The notes: generated from the sequence alone by a model not told the origin. A stretch of DNA of 64,000 nucleotides from Microvirga sp. TS319 (GCF_041276405.1 NZ_JBGGGT010000002.1:2705001-2769000), one strand, 5' to 3'. Shown: positions 15,339 to 24,486, numbered from the stretch's first letter. Numbers and translations are program-made.

Positions 15339-18227
15339 ATGGACACGCTCGCGCACGAACGGGACGAAGAGCTGCCCTCCCTGATCCGGACGACCTCGAT
15401 CCTCCTCGACACGCCCGGCACCTGCCATGCGGTCGTGGAAGGCGAGGTCGACCTTTACGCCGTGCGGCCCAACCACATGTCCGCACGTCATCCGCTCGGC
15501 CGCATCGGCCGGGGCGGCCTTCTGTTCGGCTCCGACCCCAGCCTGCTCGGAGACGAAACGCTGCTCGCCGTCCCGAGCGCCGACGCCCGGATCTACCGTC
15601 TTCCCGGCGAGGGCTGGCGGGCCGAAAAACCGCTCGAGGCCTTCGCGACCGGAGCCGCCGCCTGGCTCGCCGCCCTGGCTGCGGGCATCGGCCATGGCAT
15701 CGAACCGAAGCCGCGCCTCGACGTCGCCTTCTCCGACGCGCTCCCCGCCCCGCTCCCCCTGCCTCCCAAGGCCGTGGTCGGATGCGGCAGCGGCGTCGTC
15801 TGGATCGACCTGCCCGAGGAAGGCGGTCTTCTGTTCGGGGTCGAACCCGTGCAGGGATTGATCCCCCTGCCCATGGGCGCATGGGTGACGCTCGACCAGG
15901 GCGGCGCGGTCACCGTCCTCTCCTGGTCGGGCGGTCTCGCGCGCGCTGATTGGTCGACGGCCCTCGACGCCTTCAACGCCGCCTCGACCGAGCTGCTTCC
16001 TGTGGTGCGCGGCTTTGCCGAAGCGGATGAGTTCAACCGCATCCAGAGCCGCGAGCAGGCCGAGGACCATGACCGACAGCAGACCGCCGAGCGTTTCGCC
16101 GAGATCCTGCACAACGCGGTTCCGCAGAAGCAGGAGACCATCGACCATGGCCTGATGGACGTGCTGCGCATCCTGGGAAAGGAGCTCGGCATCCGCATCC
16201 AGCGCCCGGCCAAGGCGCGCAGGGCCCAGATGGACCGCCTCTCCACCGCCGAGGAGATCTGCCGTGCGTCCGGCATCCTGCTGCAATCCGTTGCGCTGGA
16301 CGAGGGATGGTGGCGCTTTGAGATGAAGCCGCTCCTGGCCCGACGCCGGAACGGCGACCCGGTCGCCCTGATCTGGCGTCGCGGCCGCTATGAGGAAGTG
16401 GATCGAACCGGAGCGCGCCGCGTCGTGTCGGGCAAGGTCGCGGACACGATCGAACCCCTCGCCCAGATGCCGTTCCTGCCGCATCCGGCAAAGATCGGCC
16501 TGATCGAGCTGCTCGTCGCAAGCCTGCGCAAGGGGGGACCTGACACCCTCGCTTTCCTGGCCGCGACCTTGACCGGCAGCCTGATCGGCCAGCTCCTGCC
16601 GATGATGACCACGCTCGTTTTCGGCATCCTTGTGCCGGCCGCCATGCAGGACAGCCTGGCTCAGATCGGCGTCGTCATCATGCTGGTCGGGGTCGCGGGC
16701 TTTCTGGTTCATATAGCGGGCGAGACGGCCCGCCAGCGGCTGATGACGCGCGGCGACGGCGCGATCTTCGACGCGACCTGGAGCAGGATCGTCGCCCTGC
16801 CTCTCGCGGAGCTGCGCAAACAGCCCAGCGCCATGACGGCCGCCCGGGTCGGCGCGAGCGTTTCCACCGTCGCGGGCCTGCGCCAGTTTCTCTATTCGAC
16901 CGGCAGCACCCTCGGCATGGTCCTGTCGAGCCTCGCCACCATCGCCTGGAACAGCCCGCTGCTGGCGGCCCTGGCGGCCGGCCTGGTGACGGTGCACGTC
17001 GCGACCGGCCTCCTCGCGGGCTGGCTGCAGGCCCGCGCCTATCTCACGGGCGAGCAGCTGATGGGCGCGGCCGACAGCCACATGGTGCAGATGGTCAACG
17101 GCATCGTCAAACTGCGCAGCGGCGCCGCGGAGGAACGCGCAGTCCTTCGCTGGGCGGATCGCTTCGCGGCGATGCGGAACCGTCTCGTCAAGGCGCGGCG
17201 GGTGATGAACGTTTATGAAAGCTGGCTGGCCGCCTACCCGATCTTCGGCAGCGCCGCGCTGTTCTGGCTCATCCACACGCTCGCCGTCAGCAAGGACGGA
17301 AGTGCGAGCCTGCCCATCGCATCCGTGATTGCCGTCGTCACCGCCTTCACGATCATGTTCGCTTCGGTGGGGCAGTTCCTGCGCAGCATCCTGTCCGTCT
17401 GGATGCTCAAGCCCAGCTGGACCTTCGCGAAGCCGCTCCTGGAGACCCCTCCCGAGCGTCTGACGGGGCTTTCCGATCCCGGCTCCCTCACGGGCGAGAT
17501 CGAGTTCTCGTCCGTCGGCTTCCGGTACGACGAGAACGCCAATGTCCTGAACGGCATTTCATTCCGCGCCGCGCCGGGCGAGGCGATCGCCATCGTGGGA
17601 TCGTCGGGCAGCGGCAAGTCCACCCTCGTGCGGCTGCTGCTCGGGCTCGAGAAGCCGACATCAGGGGCGATCTATATCGACGGCCAGGATATCCGCTCGC
17701 TTCACCCGACCGCTCTTCGCCGCCAGATCGGCGCCGTTCTGCAGGACGAGAAGCTCCCGCCCGGCTCGATCATGGACATCGTCAGAGGAACCACCGACGC
17801 GGACCCGGACGCCATCTGGAGGGCCCTGAAGGCTGCCGCCATGGACGAGGATGTCGCCGCCATGCCGATGGGTATCCATACGGTCCTGCCGGATGCGAGC
17901 CGCACCCTCTCGGGCGGCCAGGTGCAGCGCCTCGCCCTGGCGCGGGCGTTCCTGCACAAGCCGCCGATCATGGTTCTCGACGAAGCGACGAGCGCTCTGG
18001 ACAACGCCACCCAGGCCCGCGCCATGCAGACCGTGATGAGCATGCCGGCGACCCGGATCATCGTGGCTCATCGTCTGAGCACGATCCGCTATGCCAGCCG
18101 CATCATCGTGCTGCATGAAGGCCGCATCGTCGAAAGCGGCACCTACGCGGATCTGATGAAGCGCCGCGGGCGCTTCGCCGGCCTGGCGGAAGGCCTGGAC
18201 GGCGGGCGCACCGCGCCTGCCGCCTGA
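15339..18227 (+). CDS. Second NHLM-type ABC exporter with large N-terminal domain
   Basis: A 962-aa protein. The first ~390 residues are soluble: a beta-rich segment like a cyclic-nucleotide/cupin fold (VVEGEVDLYAVRP, IGRGGLLFGSDPSLL), a second beta-rich segment (~145-215) and a degenerate C39-like part (~285-370, lacking an evident Cys/His pair). Then a six-helix ABC transmembrane domain (~395-690) and an ATPase with Walker A GSSGSGKST (~753), LSGGQ (~856) and Walker B IMVLDEATSALD. It matches the ATP-binding partner of NHLM systems, which probably forms a heterodimer with the C39 exporter. It ends the export operon, 28 bp from the convergent rsbV-like gene. Confidence 0.88.
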   Translation: MDTLAHERDEELPSLIRTTSILLDTPGTCHAVVEGEVDLYAVRPNHMSARHPLGRIGRGGLLFGSDPSLLGDETLLAVPSADARIYRLPGEGWRAEKPLEAFATGAAAWLAALAAGIGHGIEPKPRLDVAFSDALPAPLPLPPKAVVGCGSGVVWIDLPEEGGLLFGVEPVQGLIPLPMGAWVTLDQGGAVTVLSWSGGLARADWSTALDAFNAASTELLPVVRGFAEADEFNRIQSREQAEDHDRQQTAERFAEILHNAVPQKQETIDHGLMDVLRILGKELGIRIQRPAKARRAQMDRLSTAEEICRASGILLQSVALDEGWWRFEMKPLLARRRNGDPVALIWRRGRYEEVDRTGARRVVSGKVADTIEPLAQMPFLPHPAKIGLIELLVASLRKGGPDTLAFLAATLTGSLIGQLLPMMTTLVFGILVPAAMQDSLAQIGVVIMLVGVAGFLVHIAGETARQRLMTRGDGAIFDATWSRIVALPLAELRKQPSAMTAARVGASVSTVAGLRQFLYSTGSTLGMVLSSLATIAWNSPLLAALAAGLVTVHVATGLLAGWLQARAYLTGEQLMGAADSHMVQMVNGIVKLRSGAAEERAVLRWADRFAAMRNRLVKARRVMNVYESWLAAYPIFGSAALFWLIHTLAVSKDGSASLPIASVIAVVTAFTIMFASVGQFLRSILSVWMLKPSWTFAKPLLETPPERLTGLSDPGSLTGEIEFSSVGFRYDENANVLNGISFRAAPGEAIAIVGSSGSGKSTLVRLLLGLEKPTSGAIYIDGQDIRSLHPTALRRQIGAVLQDEKLPPGSIMDIVRGTTDADPDAIWRALKAAAMDEDVAAMPMGIHTVLPDASRTLSGGQVQRLALARAFLHKPPIMVLDEATSALDNATQARAMQTVMSMPATRIIVAHRLSTIRYASRIIVLHEGRIVESGTYADLMKRRGRFAGLAEGLDGGRTAPAA

Positions 18228-18255
18228 TGCCGCCGGAGGAGCATTTGGGGAAGCA

Positions 18256-18588
18256 TCACGAGAGAGCGGCGGCGGCCGTACCGACGTCGTCGAAGATCTG
18301 AAAGATCGGTGTGAAGCCGCTGACGTCGAAGACCTCTTTCACCTGCGGCGCGAGACCGACGAGCGCCAGCCGGTTCCTGCCGGCCTTCGCGAGCTTCGCG
18401 GCCTTGAGCAGCACCCGCAATCCCGCCGAGCTGACATAGGCGACATCCTTGAGATCGACGACCAGGGCGGGCCTGCTCCGGGCGCGTTCGCTGAGGATCT
18501 CCTCCAGGTGACCGGACGTATTGCTGTCGAGCCGTCCGTTCGCGACGACGACGGCGACGTCGCCGATGGATTGTTCCTGAATGATCAT
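18256..18588 (-). CDS. STAS-domain anti-sigma factor antagonist (RsbV-like)
   Basis: A 110-aa single STAS-domain protein from the ATG at 18588. It has the family's phosphorylatable serine motif YVSSAGLRVLL and VVDLKDV before it. In partner switching the unphosphorylated form binds the anti-sigma kinase and is reactivated by a PP2C phosphatase. The start lies 1 bp beyond the stop of the RsbW-like gene, so they are coupled. It is the last gene of a seven-gene leftward unit. The upstream in-frame extension overlaps rsbW and is unlikely. Confidence 0.88.
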   Translation of the reverse strand: MIIQEQSIGDVAVVVANGRLDSNTSGHLEEILSERARSRPALVVDLKDVAYVSSAGLRVLLKAAKLAKAGRNRLALVGLAPQVKEVFDVSGFTPIFQIFDDVGTAAAALS

Positions 18589-18589
18589 C

Positions 18590-19039
18590 TCAAGCGCCTT
18601 TCGAACGAGCCGTATAGGTTTTCTGAAATCGAAGATGGTTGCGTCCCTGTGAGCGTTCATAAACGATATCGCTCATCATCGTGCGCAGGAAATGCACCCC
18701 GAGGCCGCCGATGGGGCGTTCCTCAACGCCGCTGTCGAGATCGGGCGGCGGCGCATGGAGAGGATTGAAGGGCCTGCCGTCGTCGATGATCTCGACGCGA
18801 ACGGCTAAGGGGCCCGGCGCCATGCGCATCTCGACGACGCCCCCGCCCGGCTCGTCATGGCCGTGAGTGACGATGTTGGTGAAGATTTCCTCGATCACCA
18901 GGCAGAGCTGCGCGGCCTCCCGAGACGGGACGCCATGCGCCTCGCAGAAGGCCTCGATCGCGGCCACCATCTTGTCGAGATCGCCGAGATCGTTCGCCAG
19001 TTCGGTGACATGGGCTCCGTGACCCGTCGTTTCAGCCAT
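18590..19039 (-). CDS. RsbW-like anti-sigma factor serine kinase
   Basis: A 149-aa GHKL-type ATPase from the ATG at 19039. The N box EEIFTNIVTHGH (near residue 50), the G1 motif IDDGRPFNP and the G2-like GGLGVHFLRTMMSD are intact. The kinase phosphorylates the STAS antagonist and holds a sigma factor or other target in check. The target is not encoded in the window. The gene start overlaps the end of the alanine racemase gene by 8 bp and the gene abuts the STAS gene, so the three are translated together. Confidence 0.87.
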   Translation of the reverse strand: MAETTGHGAHVTELANDLGDLDKMVAAIEAFCEAHGVPSREAAQLCLVIEEIFTNIVTHGHDEPGGGVVEMRMAPGPLAVRVEIIDDGRPFNPLHAPPPDLDSGVEERPIGGLGVHFLRTMMSDIVYERSQGRNHLRFQKTYTARSKGA

Positions 19040-20171
19040 GGCCGGCACCGCCCTGGTAGGTCCGGTGCGTCGAAAGGCCGAAGGCGACGAGAAGCCTGTT
19101 GGGATTGATGCCCAAGGCACCGCTCAAGTCGTTGATGTCCTGGTTCGGCCCGACGATTTCGACGCGCTGTCTCGGCCGGATCTCGGTGTCCGCAAGGCCC
19201 GTGACGTCGACACAGGTGGTCGTCATCGCGGCATCTCCGACGAAGGCCACGCGCCGATTGTTCACGAAGGCGCTGCAGCGATCCGTGAACGCCTCCGGCA
19301 GGCCGTCGGCATAGCCCAGGGCAATCGTCGCGATCCTGCGCGGCTCGTCGATCCTGTCGCCCCGATAGCCCAGGCTGCTTCCCGCCTGCAGCCCCTGCAC
19401 GGACAGGACGGGAGCGTCGAGCGCGATCACGGGCTCGGAGTGGTATCCGGCGATGCGAGCGCTGTGCACGCCGTAAAGGGCGCTTCCCACCCGCGCCAGC
19501 CCGATATGCCAACGGGGCCCGGCATAGACGAAGGACGACGTGGCGATGCTCGGCAGCGCATCCGGAACCAAAGCCGAAAGCTCCTGGAACAAGGCGAGCT
19601 GGCTCCTGTTCCCGTCGCGGTCCGGCTCCGAGAAGCCGGCGAGATGGGACATCAGAACCGCCACGTCCAGCGATTCCAGCGCGGAGCCCGCCGCGATCTC
19701 CCGGAACGTGTCGGGCAGAACGCCCATGCGGCCGAGACCCGTATCGAGATTGATCGCGACGGACATTCCGGGCGCCGCCCGGGCGCTGAGCGCGATCTCC
19801 TCGGCCGTTCCCAAGGCGGGGACGAGGCGGGCTTCGACGAAATCCTGCGGCCGCCGGCCGGCGAGCCCTTGAAGCACGAAGACGCGAGCCCCGGCCACGA
19901 CCTGCCGGACGCTCAGACCTTCCTCGAAGGTTTCCACCCAGAAGATCCTGCATCCGGCCGCCGCCAGGGACCGGACGACGGGCACGAGGCCCAACCCATA
20001 GGCGTCTCGCTTCACGACGGCGGACGCTGCTCCCTGCGAGAGTGCGCCGCGGACGGCTGCGAAGTTGCGGCCGATCGCATCCAGATCCACGGTGAGGCGC
20101 GCCCGTGCGGCCGGCTCCTCCACCGGCGGATGCAGGCGCTCGACGGCTTGCGCCTCCTTCAGCCTCAACAT
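19032..20171 (-). CDS. Alanine racemase-family PLP enzyme
   Basis: A 379-aa fold-type III PLP enzyme from the ATG at 20171, overlapping the GNAT stop (ATGTTGA). The cofactor Lys54 lies in AVVKRDAYGLG; most alanine racemases read VVKADAYGHG, so the Ala-to-Arg and His-to-Leu changes are unusual. The second catalytic base is probably Tyr269 in SLGYRGDR, where GYG is usual. NLDTGLGRMG, AGPRWHIGLARVGSALYG and AINL blocks support the fold. It converts L-/D-alanine or a related amino acid. Being embedded between a GNAT gene and the rsbW/rsbV genes is unlike a housekeeping alr and suggests a dedicated role, possibly on another amino acid. Confidence 0.82.
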   Translation of the reverse strand: MLRLKEAQAVERLHPPVEEPAARARLTVDLDAIGRNFAAVRGALSQGAASAVVKRDAYGLGLVPVVRSLAAAGCRIFWVETFEEGLSVRQVVAGARVFVLQGLAGRRPQDFVEARLVPALGTAEEIALSARAAPGMSVAINLDTGLGRMGVLPDTFREIAAGSALESLDVAVLMSHLAGFSEPDRDGNRSQLALFQELSALVPDALPSIATSSFVYAGPRWHIGLARVGSALYGVHSARIAGYHSEPVIALDAPVLSVQGLQAGSSLGYRGDRIDEPRRIATIALGYADGLPEAFTDRCSAFVNNRRVAFVGDAAMTTTCVDVTGLADTEIRPRQRVEIVGPNQDINDLSGALGINPNRLLVAFGLSTHRTYQGGAGHG

Positions 20172-20836
20172 GCCATGAACTCCAGCAGAACGCTTTCGCC
20201 CGAGCGGCGGTACCGGATACCGCGCCATCCCGCTCGGAGAAGATCGGCCTGCCCGGCGACATCGGACGCGTCGACCTCCCTGCATCCCCCAGCCTGGTCC
20301 GAGCGGACCTCGTCCAGGACCAGCGTGTATCGAAGCCTGCCGCCGTAGCGCTCGCCGAGCGCGGCGATCATGAGCCCGGCCCGCATCAGGCTCATCCAGC
20401 TCGGGCAATTCTGCGGAGCGGCGGTCGCGAAGAAGCGTTCGATTCCCGTTCTTCTCCCGAAGGCCAGCCGCTCGCGGCTCAAGGCCTGCTGCAAACCTCT
20501 TCCGCGATAGTCCGGATCGACGGCGCTTCCGCACAATTTGGCGGTCGGGCGAGCGGCGGCATAACCGAGAAGCGCGCAAAGATCGTCCTCCGGCTCCAGG
20601 CGCGTCTGGATCAGCGCGTAGGCGATCAGCCTCTCCTCATGGAACACGCCGAGACCGAGACCATTGCCGTCGAGGATGTCCGCGAAGAAATCCGGCGTCT
20701 CGCGCCTCACCCAGTCAGCGCTGTCGAGCGTGCCGACCGCGACGTGATGGAGAGCGCACACGGCCTCCACATGACGCCCGTCGAGCGTGCCCCAGCTCAA
20801 GGCCTCGTCCAAGCCTGCGCGTTCCAGGGCGAGCAT
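20165..20836 (-). CDS. GNAT-family N-acetyltransferase
   Basis: A 223-aa protein. The GNAT motif A is visible as CGSAVDPDYRGRGLQQALSR (near residues 101-120), preceded by strand segments (LGLGVFHEERLIAYALIQ). The substrate is unknown. The start overlaps the binding-protein gene upstream as ATGA, and the stop overlaps the racemase start, so it is translationally coupled on both sides. With the racemase it may act on the same amino-acid-like compound. Confidence 0.78.
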   Translation of the reverse strand: MLALERAGLDEALSWGTLDGRHVEAVCALHHVAVGTLDSADWVRRETPDFFADILDGNGLGLGVFHEERLIAYALIQTRLEPEDDLCALLGYAAARPTAKLCGSAVDPDYRGRGLQQALSRERLAFGRRTGIERFFATAAPQNCPSWMSLMRAGLMIAALGERYGGRLRYTLVLDEVRSDQAGGCREVDASDVAGQADLLRAGWRGIRYRRSGESVLLEFMAC

Positions 20837-21849
20837 CAGATGACTTCCGCGTAGTTGAGCATGGCGAGCGGCGGATAGAACGCGAGCTTCTTGGCCACCT
20901 CCATGTTGATGATGAGCGAAAAGCGCTTGAGCGTTTCGGCCGGGATCGTCGCCGGATCCCGGCCTTTGAGGATCTCGATCGATTTGGACGCGGCGAGCTG
21001 ACCGACCGAATAGTAGCGGCTGATCAGGCCGACGAGGGCGCCGCCCTCGCGGACCGCCAGCTCCGCGGCTCCGAAGGTCGGCAACCCGGCCGCCAGGGCC
21101 GCGGGGGACACCCGGTCGTAGATCGTTCCGAGGAACGTATCCGGCAGATAATAGAGCCAGTCGGCCCCCTCGCGGCGAATGTCTGCGACGAGTTCTTCCA
21201 CGCCGTCGGCCAGCGGCGCGCCTTGCGCGTTTTCGGCGAAGGTGCGCTCGACGAGGCGGAACTCCATCGGTCCCGCGAGGCGGCGAAGCTCGTCGACGAT
21301 GGCGACGGAATTCTGCTCGCTCCTGCTGTAGAGCACGCCCAGCGTCCTGAACGGCCGGTAGGATTTCATGGCCCGAAGCTGCTTCTCGGGCGGCACAACG
21401 TGAATGGCGCCCGTCACGCGGCGGCCCGGCCTTTCGAGTGACGGGATGATGCCTGCCGCGACCGGCGCCGCGACGAGCGCGAAGACCACGGGACTATCGA
21501 CGATGTGCCGGGCCGGATCGGCCGCATCGAAGCGGCCCGCGACGCCGAGGGTGACGGGCGTCCCCCAGGTATAGACGAGGTCCGGCTTCAGCGCGCGGAT
21601 CTCCTCGACCAGGGCGGGCAGCTTCCGGACATCCCTGTCGATGTCCCGTGTCGTGAAGAGGGCGTCCACGTTGTTGGCCGCGAAGTAATCGCGATAGCCG
21701 CGCTCGACCTCGGTCTCACCCCGGAACGTGATCATGTAGATGCGCGGCCGGGCCGTGGCGTCGGCCGCCCTGCCCGCGCCCGCACCGAGAGCGAGCGTGC
21801 CCGTCGCGCCCAGGCCCAGTGCGGCGATCATGTCCCGGCGGTTCAACAT
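20836..21849 (-). CDS. TrpX/COG2984-type ABC substrate-binding protein
   Basis: A 337-aa periplasmic binding protein from the ATG at 21849. The N-terminus MLNRRDMIAALGLGATGTLA has a twin-arginine-like signal (NRRDM followed by a hydrophobic core). The body fits the ABC_sub_bind family: KPDLVYTWGTPVTLGVAGRF, VVFALVAAPVAAGIIPSLER, RVTGAIHVVP, KSYRPFRTLGVLYSRSEQNS. No ABC permease or ATPase of this family is adjacent. Instead it lies between a sensor-MFS fusion and a GNAT gene, so it may be a ligand-sensing subunit. It overlaps the GNAT gene by ATGA and follows the MFS gene with a 1-bp gap. Confidence 0.82.
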   Translation of the reverse strand: MLNRRDMIAALGLGATGTLALGAGAGRAADATARPRIYMITFRGETEVERGYRDYFAANNVDALFTTRDIDRDVRKLPALVEEIRALKPDLVYTWGTPVTLGVAGRFDAADPARHIVDSPVVFALVAAPVAAGIIPSLERPGRRVTGAIHVVPPEKQLRAMKSYRPFRTLGVLYSRSEQNSVAIVDELRRLAGPMEFRLVERTFAENAQGAPLADGVEELVADIRREGADWLYYLPDTFLGTIYDRVSPAALAAGLPTFGAAELAVREGGALVGLISRYYSVGQLAASKSIEILKGRDPATIPAETLKRFSLIINMEVAKKLAFYPPLAMLNYAEVI

Positions 21850-21850
21850 C

Positions 21851-23863
21851 TCAAATCCTGACAGAACTTTCGACCGAGACCGAACGGTGCCTCGTGCCCA
21901 TGTGAACGAAAAGAAACAGGACGGCACCGGCCGCCACGATGCCGCCCAGCGTGAGCAGCGCCGCCTCGAAACCGAACCGCGCGAGCAGGAGGCCCGCCAC
22001 GACGGGCCCCAGGGCGCTCCCCACGCGCTCCACCAGCCTGTAGAGCCCGAAGGCGGAATCCTCCGCGCCGATGCGGGACGCCAATTCGCCGACGAGGCCC
22101 GCCTGCGGGGTGATCGACATCGCCTGAGCGACACCGAACTGCAGCAGGATCACGAACAGGATCCAGTTCCCGGCGGGCAGCAGGATGTAGAGGCAGGCAA
22201 GCCCCGTCAGCAGGGCGCCGCCCAGCACGAACGGCATCCGCATGTCGAGCTGTTTCGACAGATGGGAGAAGACCGGAACGAGCAGCACGGTCGCCATGGG
22301 ATAGACGATCTGCGCCCGCCCGATTTCCACGGCGGACGCGCCGTGAGCGGCCATCTGCATCGGAACGAGATAGAAGCACAGCGCGAAGAGAATGAGTTTC
22401 GCCGGCAGGGCGCAGCCCAGCAGAAGGACGCCGAAGGCGGGCGAGCGGCTCAATCCGGTCCAGAGGGACGACGCCTTCGCGGGATGCGAGACCATCGCGT
22501 CCATCGCGGCCCGCTTCAGGGGAATGATCGTCCAGCCGATCGCGAGGCTCAAGAGCGCTAAGCCGCTGATGACGAGATAGGTCGGCGACGGCCCTATCTG
22601 CTCGGCCAGCATTCCGCCGACGGCCGGGCCGCAGAGGCCCGCGACCATGATGGCTCCGACCATGATGGCGAGACCGCGCATGCGGCTTTTGCCCCTGCTG
22701 GTATCGATGACATGTCCCTGCGCGGCCACGAAAACCAGTGCGAAGCCGATCGCCGACAGGCCATGGCCGGTCAGAAACACGAGGAAACCGGTCGACACCG
22801 AGCAGATCAGATATCCGGCCGCCGCGACGCTCGCTCCGAGACGGAACGACAAGCCCCTTCCCCACCGCGCGGTCTGTACGGCGAGCGGCAGTTGCAGCGC
22901 CGCCACGATCCCCATGTAGAGAGCCATCGCGACGCCGACCGCCATCGTCGGAGACAGAGGGATGAGATCGGACGCGAGCGCGCCGACATAGCCCGGCATG
23001 AAGGGGCGTGTCATTTCAAGCGCGAACATGAAGAGGAAGAGCGGCGCGCGGATGCTCTCGGCGGACGTCGCCGAACCGTCCTGCGTCTCGAAGATCTTCG
23101 TGTCCGCCGCCAGAGAAGCGAGTTCGGCGCGGGCGGCGGCGTCTCCGACATCGTCGGCCCGGGCAACGAGCCGTTCGTGCCGCGCTCTCGCCCGCTCGAT
23201 CCCGCGGTCGAGAGATCCCGCGGCTTGCGCCAGCGCCGAAGCGTCGGACATCATGGGGCGACGGCTGAAATCGCCGATGCGCAGCGCCCTGATGCGGCTC
23301 TCCACGCCATCGAGAGTGGAAACGAGGCGGACGCCGAACAGAAGCACCAGCAATTCGAGCGCGATCAGGACCGAGATCAGCAGCACGACGGCAAGATCGC
23401 TCCACAGTCCGTGCAGGATGCGCCGGGCATAGCCGGGATCGCCGGTCACCTCGATCCGGGCAACCTCCTTGCCGTCGAACCGCACGGGCGCCGCCACCGC
23501 GCGCCCGCCTGCGACCGCCCTGCCCTCGCTGATCATGGGCTTGCCCGCCCCGGCCGGGAACAGTGCAATTTGCGCGAACTCGCCATTGGCTTCGAGGACC
23601 GTCCTGAAACTCCCGTCCACGCCGACCAACCCGCTCAGCGGCACCCCGAGCGCGAGAGCGCGCTCCACCTGAGCCGCGAGAGACCGGCCCACGGTTTCGG
23701 CCTTCTGATCGATCTCCGGTACCAGGAGCTGACGGCTCGCCGTGAAGGCCGCATAGGATACGGCGCCAAGACCGAGCGTCAGAACCGCCACGAGCAGCAC
23801 GGCGAGACGCAGGCGGAAATTCGCGCCGAACCGGGACCCGTCGAAGCCCGCCGCCCTCCTCAT
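21851..23863 (-). CDS. Membrane sensor module fused to an MFS transporter
   Basis: A 670-aa protein from the ATG at 23863, which overlaps the upstream stop as ATGA. Residues ~15-35 are a transmembrane segment (LRLAVLLVAVLTLGLGAVSY). An extracytoplasmic part follows with LAAQVERALALGVPLSGLVG, then a second transmembrane segment (~153-175) and a HAMP-like linker (~176-225). From about residue 285 to the end there are 11-12 hydrophobic helices of an MFS permease (AMALYMGIVAALQLPLA, GFALVFVAAQGHVIDTSRGK, GLCGPAVGGMLAEQIG). Sensor-to-MFS fusions are rare. It may couple transport to periplasmic ligand sensing in the partner-switching system. Confidence 0.82.
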   Translation of the reverse strand: MRRAAGFDGSRFGANFRLRLAVLLVAVLTLGLGAVSYAAFTASRQLLVPEIDQKAETVGRSLAAQVERALALGVPLSGLVGVDGSFRTVLEANGEFAQIALFPAGAGKPMISEGRAVAGGRAVAAPVRFDGKEVARIEVTGDPGYARRILHGLWSDLAVVLLISVLIALELLVLLFGVRLVSTLDGVESRIRALRIGDFSRRPMMSDASALAQAAGSLDRGIERARARHERLVARADDVGDAAARAELASLAADTKIFETQDGSATSAESIRAPLFLFMFALEMTRPFMPGYVGALASDLIPLSPTMAVGVAMALYMGIVAALQLPLAVQTARWGRGLSFRLGASVAAAGYLICSVSTGFLVFLTGHGLSAIGFALVFVAAQGHVIDTSRGKSRMRGLAIMVGAIMVAGLCGPAVGGMLAEQIGPSPTYLVISGLALLSLAIGWTIIPLKRAAMDAMVSHPAKASSLWTGLSRSPAFGVLLLGCALPAKLILFALCFYLVPMQMAAHGASAVEIGRAQIVYPMATVLLVPVFSHLSKQLDMRMPFVLGGALLTGLACLYILLPAGNWILFVILLQFGVAQAMSITPQAGLVGELASRIGAEDSAFGLYRLVERVGSALGPVVAGLLLARFGFEAALLTLGGIVAAGAVLFLFVHMGTRHRSVSVESSVRI

Positions 23864-24486
23864 CCCGCATGCCCCAGGCGCGCTTCGATGCGATCGTGAG
23901 CCTGGCGAAGAGCGCTCCACGCCGGGCTCTCATCGAGCTGCCCTGCGGGATTTGCCGCAAGCCGCTGCATGGGCCTCAGAAGGACGAGCACTCCCATGGC
24001 CGACAGCGCGGTCGCGCATAACGCGACGGCAAGCGCGGCAAGACAGATCGTCCACGCCAAATCTGACAGCGCCGCCCCGATGGGGCCGGAGGCATAGACC
24101 GCCTCGACCCTGGCAGTCACCTCTCCCAGATCGTTCATGACGGGGACGGAGACGACCAATTGCCCTTCGCTCTCGCTCAGATCTTCGCTCCGGAACAGGA
24201 CGCTCCGGTCGGGCAGGCGGACGAAGAAGCCGAGCAGCAGAGGCACGCCCTTGGATTCGCGCGCAAGCAGACTCGGAACAGCCGCCTGTTCGGTCACGGC
24301 GATCCCCATCGACTGGCTGGTCTCCATCGCGGCGGCGACCTGTTCCGCGAGCATGCGCATGCGCGCCGCGATGCCGTCGAGATATGTGGTGCGTGCGGCC
24401 GCATAACTCATGTAGGCGCCGAGCCCGAGGCAAAGCGTTACAATGATACATATCGTTGCAAGTATGCGCCCCGAGAACTGCAACAT
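23860..24486 (-). CDS. Stand-alone membrane sensor module
   Basis: A 208-aa protein from the ATG at 24486; a longer reading frame begins further upstream but lacks a leader. Two transmembrane segments (~8-29 and ~150-175) flank an extracytoplasmic domain of about 110 residues with LAEQVAAAMETSQSMGIAVT, VPLLLGFFVRLPDRSVLF and VVSVPVMNDLGEVTARVEAV. A short cytoplasmic tail (~35 aa) has no output domain. It is paralogous to the N-terminus of the MFS fusion and to the proteins at 24670-25422 and 25412-26224. First gene of the leftward seven-gene unit. Confidence 0.75.
   Translation of the reverse strand: MLQFSGRILATICIIVTLCLGLGAYMSYAAARTTYLDGIAARMRMLAEQVAAAMETSQSMGIAVTEQAAVPSLLARESKGVPLLLGFFVRLPDRSVLFRSEDLSESEGQLVVSVPVMNDLGEVTARVEAVYASGPIGAALSDLAWTICLAALAVALCATALSAMGVLVLLRPMQRLAANPAGQLDESPAWSALRQAHDRIEARLGHAG

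Noticed and set aside
13099..17276. Very long open frames on the - strand across the two ABC exporter genes
   Set aside because: The + strand encodes complete C39 and ABC motifs over the same bases. The - strand frames have no recognisable fold and open only because of codon bias.
20172..20579. N-terminal extension of the alanine racemase by 136 residues
   Set aside because: It is antisense/out-of-frame to the GNAT gene and Arg-rich. The start at 20171 overlaps the GNAT stop and fits the family length.
21843..23960. Alternative long frames overlapping the sensor-MFS gene on both strands
   Set aside because: They lack hydrophobic periodicity and motifs; the chosen frame has 12-14 clear helices and coupled ATGA junctions with its neighbours.
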